DNA from: UBA2177 sp964487525
GTDB lineage: Bacteria; Patescibacteriota; Dojkabacteria; SC72
DNA length: 8,637 nucleotides
Reading direction: 5' to 3'
NCBI GenBank assembly: GCA_964487525.1
Contig: CAZAQC010000032.1
Coordinates: forward strand, 1-8,637
Part shown: one piece after another, positions 1-4,561 of the stretch
Layout of the letters: the number at the start of each line of letters is the position of its first letter
How positions within the stretch are numbered: the first letter of the stretch is position 1
Program-made: the position numbers and the translations under genes
Notes under the pieces: model-generated
The model's input: the letters and a program-made list of their open reading frames with translations, nothing else
The model's database searches: none
What the model was told of the DNA's origin: nothing

Positions 1-150
1 ATATAAGTACGAAGCCATTCCCAAGATTAAATATACTAGTATAGCTTGACTATACGGAAGGTCCGTGGGAGACTACCACGTTGATAGGCTCTAAGTGTAA
101 GCACAGTGATGTGTTTAGCTAAGGAGTACTAATAGACCAAAAGCTTTTTT
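1..150 (+). rRNA. rrl: 23S ribosomal RNA, 3' end (partial)
   Basis: This is the terminal part of the large-subunit rRNA, truncated at its 5' side by the window edge. It matches the conserved 3' end of bacterial 23S rRNA: acgttgataggct near 78-90, gtgtaagcacagtgatg near 96-112, and tagctaaggagtactaatag near 116-135, the sequence just before the last helix. By comparison with the E. coli 3' end the mature molecule should finish at about 148-153. The exact end depends on pairing with the 5' end (helix 1), which lies outside the window. Any protein reading across this stretch is spurious. Confidence 0.95.
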
Positions 151-175
151 GAATTTCGACTTTCTATTCGGTTTT

Positions 176-194
176 AAGTGTACAAAATACACTT
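176..194 (+). other. hairpin in the 23S-5S spacer
   Basis: A perfect 7-bp inverted repeat: aagtgta (176-182) pairs with tacactt (188-194) around the 5-nt loop caaaa. It begins about 25 nt after the likely 23S 3' end and is followed by a short T-run. It could mark or protect the pre-23S 3' end during processing. The structure is read directly; the role is inferred. Confidence 0.6.
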
Positions 195-222
195 TTTCGC
201 TCTTTAGAACTGAAGTCCTGTT

Positions 223-242
223 GGTCTTTCGAAAGAAAGACC
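223..242 (+). other. GAAA-tetraloop hairpin in the 23S-5S spacer
   Basis: A perfect 8-bp stem (ggtctttc 223-230, gaaagacc 235-242) is closed by a GAAA tetraloop (231-234), a very stable GNRA loop. It abuts the segment at 243-250 that can pair with the start of 5S rRNA, so the two helices could stack coaxially. A processing or folding element of the precursor rRNA is likely. There is no T-tract behind it, so it is not a terminator. Confidence 0.65.
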
Positions 243-286
243 GCCAGGCATAAGGAATCCATTTATTTGGAATCTTTTTGCCTGGC
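243..286 (+). other. alternative pre-5S helix (upstream strand pairs with the 5S 5' end)
   Basis: gccaggca (243-250) is the exact reverse complement of tgcctggc (279-286), the first bases of 5S rRNA. The intervening loop is 28 nt. This 8-bp pairing is longer than the pairing of the same 5' strand with the gene's own 3' strand (gccagg, 390-395; 6 bp, then mismatches). It would form first during transcription and must be displaced or cleaved for 5S helix I to form. The upstream copy gccaggcat equals the textbook 3' end of 5S rRNA, so it may be a remnant of a duplicated 5S end. Confidence 0.55.
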
Positions 287-397
287 GATTGTAGCAGAGT
301 GGAACTACCTGACTCCATCCCGAACTCAGAAGTAAAACGCTCTAGCGCCGAAAATACTTAAACCTTTGGTTTTGGGAAGATAGGTCATTGCCAGGAT
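279..397 (+). rRNA. rrf: 5S ribosomal RNA
   Basis: A full-length 5S rRNA of about 119 nt. It starts with tgcctggcgattgtagcag and carries the hallmark loop segments: ctgactccatcccgaactcag near 310-330, agtaaaacgc near 331-340 and tagcgccga near 343-351. Helix I is closed by cctggc (281-286) with gccagg (390-395). The ends were set from this helix and may be off by one to three bases. It is co-transcribed with the 23S gene about 130 nt upstream and ends just before a strong intrinsic terminator. Confidence 0.95.
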
Positions 398-408
398 TTT
401 AGAAATTG

Positions 409-438
409 AAACCCACTCGAAAGAGTGGGTTTTTGTTT
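409..438 (+). terminator. intrinsic terminator of the rRNA operon
   Basis: An 8-bp stem (acccactc 411-418, gagtgggt 423-430) with a GAAA tetraloop is extended by two A-T pairs and followed by ttttgttt. It lies about a dozen bases after the 5S end, so it ends the rRNA operon. On the minus strand the same hairpin sits directly downstream of the convergent HAD gene, followed by ttcaatttct, so it may also stop that transcript weakly. The T-tract overlaps the HAD stop codon (TAA, 439-437). Confidence 0.92.
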
Positions 439-1180
439 AAATGTAACTTCTTAGTATCGATTCTGTCTCACTAGGATCTTTAACTTGATATATTTTAATA
501 TTAAGAGATAGAATAGGGTAGTCGTTTCCATCTGGATTAAACTCATCTCCTATATATATGGAATCTTCTATTTTAGTGGAGGTTATATCCAATAGTCTTA
601 GTAAATTATCTGCCTTGTTTGTTCCTTTTGGTACTATGTCTATTGTGTTTCTACCAGTTATGAAGATATCATACTTTCTGCCCAATTTTTTCTCTAATTC
701 TTTCTTTATTCCTTTTCTATTCTCTCCACTCTTATCCCAATTCTCTTTTTCTTCATCTGTTGCGTCATTTCCTAAGCAGTTTATAGATATGACAGAGCCC
801 TTGTCATAGATTCTTTTTTTTGAAGTTTTCGTTAGTATATATTTCTTCCACTTCATTCTTCGTAGTATCCGTTCAATTCCTCTTAGGGCTCTCTCTGTTA
901 TGTCAGGGGACTCGTAAACCACAAACCAGTCATTGTCCCATGTAAATATTATATTTCCATATTCAGGGCACATATAGAGATTCTTAAGCAGAGGAGACCC
1001 ATTCAATTCAGTATTTAGTATAATTAACTCTTTTAGCCTTTTAATAGACCTTCCCCCTGTTAGAATAGCAACTTTATTGTTCTCCAGAAGCTTTACTAAT
1101 AGGCCTAAAGTAGCAGGGGATGGGGATGATTTTGGATTGGCTACAGTATTGTCATAGTCCAGGATTAAAAGTTTTTGCAT
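437..1180 (-). CDS. HAD-IIB family hydrolase, phosphomannomutase-like
   Basis: A 247-residue HAD phosphatase/mutase of subclass IIB. Visible motifs: motif I DYDNT (nucleophile D8, acid/base D10), motif II TGGR (41-44), probable motif III lysine K189 in KGTNKA, and motif IV GDEFNPDGNDYPI (211-223), which resembles the GDKTxPGGNDxEIF signature of eukaryotic-type phosphomannomutase. The cap segment (about 127-165; SVISINCLGNDATDEEKENWDK) also aligns with the PMM cap, but the phosphate-binding Arg of PMM (R141 in human PMM2) appears to be Asn (N138). A sugar-phosphate phosphatase or mutase with changed specificity is likely; the substrate cannot be named. The start is ATG at 1180. It has no Shine-Dalgarno site but sits 5 nt after a good -10, so translation may be leaderless. 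The gene converges with the rRNA operon. Confidence 0.85.
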   Translation of the reverse strand: MQKLLILDYDNTVANPKSSPSPATLGLLVKLLENNKVAILTGGRSIKRLKELIILNTELNGSPLLKNLYMCPEYGNIIFTWDNDWFVVYESPDITERALRGIERILRRMKWKKYILTKTSKKRIYDKGSVISINCLGNDATDEEKENWDKSGENRKGIKKELEKKLGRKYDIFITGRNTIDIVPKGTNKADNLLRLLDITSTKIEDSIYIGDEFNPDGNDYPILSLNIKIYQVKDPSETESILRSYI

Positions 1181-1185
1181 AAATT

Positions 1186-1194
1186 ATTTTAGCA
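1186..1194 (-). promoter_or_regulatory. extended -10 promoter of the HAD gene (leaderless arrangement)
   Basis: On the minus strand, TGCTAAAAT (1194 to 1186) is an extended -10 (TGn plus TAAAAT). It ends 5 nt before the ATG at 1180, so transcription is expected to start at or within a base or two of the A of the start codon. No convincing -35 hexamer is present, as is common with extended -10 promoters. No ribosome-binding site is possible in such a short leader. Confidence 0.6.
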
Positions 1195-1260
1195 CAGATT
1201 GCATATAGAGAGTTTGTAAAAGACTAAAATATTTAAGCCCATATACTTTCTCACTCGGCC

Positions 1261-1330
1261 CGTATTTTGTGTCCGTTTACAAAATATGGACGAAATGAGT
1301 CGAAAAGGATAAGTTATATTAATATCCTTT
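1261..1330 (+). other. two consecutive hairpins in the intergenic region
   Basis: The first hairpin pairs cgtattttgt (1261-1270) with acaaaatatg (1279-1288): ten consecutive pairs including one G-T, loop gtccgttt. The second pairs aaaggata (1304-1311) with tatccttt (1323-1330): eight perfect pairs, 11-nt loop. Neither is followed by a T-tract. A TATACT at 1242-1247 could be a -10 (expected start near 1254), which would put both hairpins at the front of a transcript leading to the small ORF at 1333 and possibly the kinase gene at 1567. No -35 was found. They might be leader-RNA structures, mRNA-stability elements or protein-binding sites. Confidence 0.45.
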
Positions 1331-1332
1331 AT

Positions 1333-1434
1333 GTGAGAGACGGGGGGGTATCAGTTTTGGGAAATGTAACATGGAACGCTAAAATGCTCTTTGGGTTGAA
1401 AAACGAGGACGAAAAAGAAATCAGAGATTCTTGA
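1333..1434 (+). CDS. possible small ORF, 33 codons, unknown function
   Basis: GTG at 1333 to TGA at 1432-1434 encodes a 33-residue peptide, mixed polar and ending acidic (EDEKEIRDS). The frame is open further upstream (from 1237), where TTG at 1267 is another possible start. It includes a run of seven G at 1342-1348. There is no recognisable domain or good Shine-Dalgarno site. Its TGA overlaps the ATG of the next small ORF as TGATG, a typical coupling arrangement. I do not recognise it. It could be a real small protein, a decayed gene or chance, and the evidence is weak. Confidence 0.2.
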   Translation: MRDGGVSVLGNVTWNAKMLFGLKNEDEKEIRDS

Positions 1435-1538
1435 TGATTTGCATATGTGTTCTTGTAGTTGTTATAGGTGTGAGAAAATTGCAGTTCAATATTTTTGTAC
1501 GAAGATGTTGGGGTTTTGATTTGTTGTATAATAATTAG
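1434..1538 (+). CDS. possible small membrane peptide, 34 codons
   Basis: ATG at 1434 to TAG at 1536-1538 encodes 34 residues: a short hydrophobic run ICICVLVVVIGV (2-13), then a basic segment with RK (14-15) and RR (23-24). This looks like a tiny single-span membrane peptide with its basic side after the span. Its ATG overlaps the TGA of the preceding ORF (TGATG). The 3' end contains the candidate -10 of the kinase gene. It has no independent ribosome-binding site and no recognised family, and a chance ORF remains quite possible. Confidence 0.2.
   Translation: MICICVLVVVIGVRKLQFNIFVRRCWGFDLLYNN
1527..1532 (+). promoter_or_regulatory. candidate -10 of the tmk-like/nth operon
   Basis: A perfect TATAAT at 1527-1532 lies 34 nt before the GTG start at 1567, predicting a start near 1539 and a leader of about 28 nt. 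No good -35 is present at the usual spacing (the best matches, atgttg or gatgtt, are poor). TATAAA at 1541-1546 is a second possible -10. The leader has only a weak purine stretch (aaaaagag, 1552-1559) as ribosome-binding site. Confidence 0.45.
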
Positions 1539-1566
1539 TATATAAATTTGTAAAAAGAGCATAGCA

Positions 1567-2595
1567 GTGGCGACAAATAATTATAGGGTATTGTCTTGTG
1601 AGGGTGGAGATCAGGTTGGTAAAGGTGATGCAATATCAAATCTCTCTGAAGGGCTTCTTCGTTCTGGAATTCCAATAACATATTCATCTTTCCCAATATA
1701 TGCAACTCCATTGGGAACGACAATCAGAATGTTTCTTAAAAATGGATTAGATGAGTTTAAGTTTGACAAAATAAAAGAACTCAAAGTTAAAATGGCCCTC
1801 TATGCACTTAATCGTCTTGAATTTATGGAGATACTTCTTTCCAATCCTTTGTACAAAAAAACGCTGATACTACTTGATAGAAGCTCGTTTAGTAATGCCG
1901 TTACCATTGGATATGGATTGGCAACTGTTGAGAAATTAAAAAACAGTAAAACTGTAGAAGAGTTAATAAACTATGCCTTGAATTTAGATTCGTTCATGAT
2001 AAAGAAGTTGGGGCTAGGTAATTGTGTTGTTCAAATGGTTTTAGAAGATTCCAATTGGGAAAATGTGAGAAAAGAGAAGTCGGATATTAATGAAAATGAT
2101 GATGTACAAGTGTTTTCTGAAAAAATATATGACACGTATCAGAAAAAGATTGGTAAAGGATGGAAAAAAGTTGTGACTAAAAACAGTAATGGTTGGAGAC
2201 CAAGAGAGGAAATATATGATGAAATATACAAATTTCTTGTTTCAAGAGTAGGTAGTTTGGAAAAGGAGAAAGAGTCTAAAATATATGAAATGAGGTACGA
2301 GATAGGGATAGAAGAGATACTGAGTAATATATACAAGGGGGAAGTTCTTCAAAGTGGAATTTTAACCAAATATCTTTCTGCTTTGAGGTCAAATGATAAG
2401 GATTCTATGCATAAGTATGGTTGTGTAATAGGGGTAGAGGTAGGAAATACTTGCCAGTTAGTCCAATTTAAAAACAAGGGAGTTCGTAAGGCTATAAAAG
2501 CAATAATTAACGAGCTTTCTGAAGTGTTAGATGTTCTCTCCTCTTTTATTTCAAAAGATTTCTCATCTAAGTTTTGTAAGGCCGTAGATGAATAG
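1567..2595 (+). CDS. thymidylate kinase-like protein with C-terminal extension
   Basis: 342 residues. The N-terminal ~225 residues resemble dTMP kinase, which phosphorylates dTMP to dTDP. They include a P-loop at SCEGGDQVGKGDA (10-22), the DR motif LLDRSSFS (D104, R105) and a basic/acidic LID-like stretch near 160-190. The P-loop is unusual: the family has GKS/T-T, but here K19 is followed by G20-D21, so the Mg-coordinating hydroxyl residue is missing. Residues ~228-342 form an extension not found in normal ~210-residue dTMP kinases; it is mainly helical in character with a charged start, and I do not recognise it. The GTG start is chosen because TAA at 1543-1545 closes the frame and no ATG lies between. 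The stop overlaps nth by 8 nt (ATGAATAG), so the two are probably translationally coupled. It may be a divergent kinase or a nucleotide-binding protein that has lost kinase activity. Confidence 0.72.
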   Translation: MATNNYRVLSCEGGDQVGKGDAISNLSEGLLRSGIPITYSSFPIYATPLGTTIRMFLKNGLDEFKFDKIKELKVKMALYALNRLEFMEILLSNPLYKKTLILLDRSSFSNAVTIGYGLATVEKLKNSKTVEELINYALNLDSFMIKKLGLGNCVVQMVLEDSNWENVRKEKSDINENDDVQVFSEKIYDTYQKKIGKGWKKVVTKNSNGWRPREEIYDEIYKFLVSRVGSLEKEKESKIYEMRYEIGIEEILSNIYKGEVLQSGILTKYLSALRSNDKDSMHKYGCVIGVEVGNTCQLVQFKNKGVRKAIKAIINELSEVLDVLSSFISKDFSSKFCKAVDE

Positions 2596-3214
2596 AAAAG
2601 ACTTAGCAAGGGAGTTATTATCAAAAGTGGAGAAACTCTTTCCAGAGGCGATCACAGAGCTTCAAAACTGGGAAACAGCATTCCAGTTCTTGATATGTAT
2701 ATTACTCTCTGCTCAGACTACAGATAAGCAGGTTAATAAGGTTACAAAAAATCTGTTTAAGTTATATCCTAATGCTAAGCTATTGGCCAAGGCAGATTCA
2801 CAGGAAGTAGAACATACCATCGGGGGTATTAACTATTTTAAGACAAAGGCTAGACATATAATTGAGAGTGCAAGGATAATAGATTTAAAATATAACGGAG
2901 AGCCTCCTAAAGATCTTGAGAAGCTTCAAGAATTACCAGGTGTAGGTTATAAGACTGCTAATGTTTTTCTTAATGATTTGTATAGGGCAAATAAGGGAAT
3001 TGCTGTTGATACACATGTAAAAAGGGTTGCTAGGGCCTACGGATTAAGTAAGGAGACTGATCCGATTCGTATATCACATGATTTAGAAAAGCTGTATCCT
3101 AAGAAGGATTGGTACAAGGTTAATTCAACATTTGTGCTGTATGGTAGGTATATATTGAAAGCTAAAAAACCTGATGAGGAAAAGGTTGTTTTAAAAGAAT
3201 ATCTTGTGCTATAA
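2588..3214 (+). CDS. nth: endonuclease III (DNA glycosylase/AP lyase), Fe-S-less
   Basis: 208 residues of the HhH-GPD superfamily. Endonuclease III excises oxidised pyrimidines and cleaves the abasic site in base-excision repair. Seen here: N-terminal LLSAQTTDKQVN, the helix-hairpin-helix LPGVGYKTANVFLND with the Schiff-base lysine K122, and the catalytic aspartate D141 in AVDTHVKRVARAYGL. E. coli Nth ends in four cysteines (C-X6-C-X2-C-X5-C) holding a 4Fe-4S cluster; here the C-terminus (about 177-208) has no cysteine, although length is near normal (211 in E. coli) and the flanking GRY...A.KP motif is kept. So the cluster has been lost rather than the protein truncated. The ATG overlaps the end of the upstream kinase-like gene, with a weak AAGG at 2578-2581 as ribosome-binding site. 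The stop lies inside the next promoter. Confidence 0.92.
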   Translation: MNRKDLARELLSKVEKLFPEAITELQNWETAFQFLICILLSAQTTDKQVNKVTKNLFKLYPNAKLLAKADSQEVEHTIGGINYFKTKARHIIESARIIDLKYNGEPPKDLEKLQELPGVGYKTANVFLNDLYRANKGIAVDTHVKRVARAYGLSKETDPIRISHDLEKLYPKKDWYKVNSTFVLYGRYILKAKKPDEEKVVLKEYLVL

Positions 3215-3215
3215 T
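3186..3215 (+). promoter_or_regulatory. extended -10 promoter of the S1 gene
   Basis: TGCTATAAT at 3207-3215 is a perfect extended -10 that includes the nth stop codon (3212-3214). TTGTTT at 3186-3191 is a partial -35 at 18-bp spacing. A start near 3222 gives a leader of about 68 nt, unusually long for this window. That leader contains a weak inverted repeat (tgcaac 3221-3226, gttgca 3255-3260). S1 can therefore be expressed independently of the repair genes. Confidence 0.65.
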
Positions 3216-3277
3216 CGACCTGCAACATTTAATATAAGTAGTATGTAAGAACTAGTTGCAAGTATTACATCGCCAAT

Positions 3278-3282
3278 GGGAG
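3278..3282 (+). promoter_or_regulatory. Shine-Dalgarno site of the S1 gene
   Basis: GGGAG lies 7 nt before the ATG at 3290. It is the only clear, well-spaced Shine-Dalgarno site among the six main genes here, and it fixes the start of the S1 protein. Confidence 0.75.
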
Positions 3283-3289
3283 AATCCTA

Positions 3290-4534
3290 ATGGATAAAGT
3301 AAGTAAAAAACAAGAAGAGTCATATTCGCAGATAGATCAATTTCTTTCAGATAGTAATAATCAGGTTAAGACATTCTCTAGAGGAGATATTGTCGAGGGT
3401 ACCGTTGTTGATATTAGAGATGGTCTTTTAGTCGTTGATATAGGTTTTAAATCAGAAGGAATAGTTGCTGGGAGAGAATTAAAGAGTGAAATGCTTGATT
3501 GGAGAGAGTTGAAAATAGGTGATAAGGTAATAGTTTATGTTGTAAAACCAGAGGATGAAGAGGGACAGTTAGTACTTTCCATTAAGAGAACACAACAGGC
3601 TAGTGCATGGCTTAACTTAGAGAAAGCTAAGAAGGAAAATGATGTCATAGAGACAGTTGTTGTTGAATCAAACAATGGTGGATTGATAGTTGAAATAGGG
3701 AAAGATATTAGAGGATTCATACCTACATCTCAGCTTGATGCATCAAGGGTATATTTGAATGGTGTTAGACAGGTTGGTAAAGATATTTCATCTAAAGTTC
3801 AAAAGACTTTGAGTTCTTTGGTAGGTAACAAAATCTCTACAAGAATAATAGAATTAGACAGAGAAAAGAATAGAATTATTCTCTCTGAAAAGATGGTAAC
3901 TCAATCAAGAGATTTAGAACAGAGAGAAAAGACATTGAACAAAGTCAAAGAGGGTGATGTTTTGGAAGGAATTGTAAGTGGTATTACTCCTTTTGGTATA
4001 TTTGTTAATGCAGAAGGATTAGAGGGATTAGTACATCTTTCTGAGCTTTCATGGGACAAGGTTGAAGACATAGGAAGTATATATGCAGTGGGTAGCAAGG
4101 TTAAAGTAATGGTAATAGGAGTATCAGATGGTGGAAAGAGAGTAGCATACAGTGTTAAGAGGCTACAGAAAGATCCATGGTCACAGGCAATAGCTAAGTA
4201 CAAGGTTGGCGATATTGTTGATGGAGAAATACAAAAAGTTGTACCATATGGTGCATTTGTGAGAATAGCAGAGGGTTTAAATGGTTTAATCCATATCTCT
4301 GAGCTATCTGACAAGCTTGTAAAAGATCCTGCTGATATAGTAAAGATTGGAGATGAGGTTAAAGTTAAGATCCTTTCAATATCTTCAACAGAAAGACACT
4401 TAGGATTAAGCTTAAAGGCAACATCTAGCAAATCAACAGTCAAGGCTGAAAAACCAAAGAAAACAATTTCCAAAGAAGAACTCGCATCTGTAGTCGAATC
4501 TGCAGTAGAGGAAGAGATTGGCTCAAAGGAGTAA
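3290..4534 (+). CDS. rpsA: 30S ribosomal protein S1 (four S1 domains)
   Basis: 414 residues with four consecutive S1 (OB-fold) RNA-binding domains at about 30-100, 117-200, 220-291 and 305-377. Domains 3 and 4 carry the classic pattern (TPFGIFV...GLEGLVHLSEL; VPYGAFVRI...GLNGLIHISELS). A charged Lys/Glu-rich tail follows (about 380-414). E. coli S1 has six domains (557 residues); shorter four-domain versions are usual in Firmicutes and many small-genome bacteria. It is expected to bind mRNA and help dock it on the 30S subunit, although four-domain homologues are not always stable ribosome components. The more divergent domain 2 lacks the aromatic PFG/PYG motif. It has its own promoter and Shine-Dalgarno site, and ends 27 nt before clpC. 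Confidence 0.9.
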   Translation: MDKVSKKQEESYSQIDQFLSDSNNQVKTFSRGDIVEGTVVDIRDGLLVVDIGFKSEGIVAGRELKSEMLDWRELKIGDKVIVYVVKPEDEEGQLVLSIKRTQQASAWLNLEKAKKENDVIETVVVESNNGGLIVEIGKDIRGFIPTSQLDASRVYLNGVRQVGKDISSKVQKTLSSLVGNKISTRIIELDREKNRIILSEKMVTQSRDLEQREKTLNKVKEGDVLEGIVSGITPFGIFVNAEGLEGLVHLSELSWDKVEDIGSIYAVGSKVKVMVIGVSDGGKRVAYSVKRLQKDPWSQAIAKYKVGDIVDGEIQKVVPYGAFVRIAEGLNGLIHISELSDKLVKDPADIVKIGDEVKVKILSISSTERHLGLSLKATSSKSTVKAEKPKKTISKEELASVVESAVEEEIGSKE

Positions 4535-4550
4535 TTGCCCAAGTATATAG

Positions 4551-4556
4551 TATAAT
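4551..4556 (+). promoter_or_regulatory. -10 promoter element of clpC (leaderless arrangement)
   Basis: A perfect TATAAT ends 5 nt before the clpC ATG at 4562, the same spacing as at the HAD gene, so the transcript should begin at or next to the start codon. The 27-nt spacer after the S1 gene has no Shine-Dalgarno site before the ATG. No -35 with normal spacing is visible (TTGCCC at 4535-4540 is only 10 bp away). A second in-frame ATG at 4568 would give a leader of about 6 nt. Confidence 0.55.
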
Positions 4557-4561
4557 TAAGA

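Noticed and set aside
115..318. Minus-strand ORF of 67 codons over the 23S end and 5S spacer
   Set aside because: It lies antisense to 23S and 5S rRNA and their spacer hairpins; sequence composition is explained by the rRNA.
1329..1562. Minus-strand ORF of 77 codons in the 386-bp spacer
   Set aside because: Low-complexity Ser/Thr/Ile composition, no ribosome-binding site, no family resemblance, and its start lies in the kinase leader and promoter.
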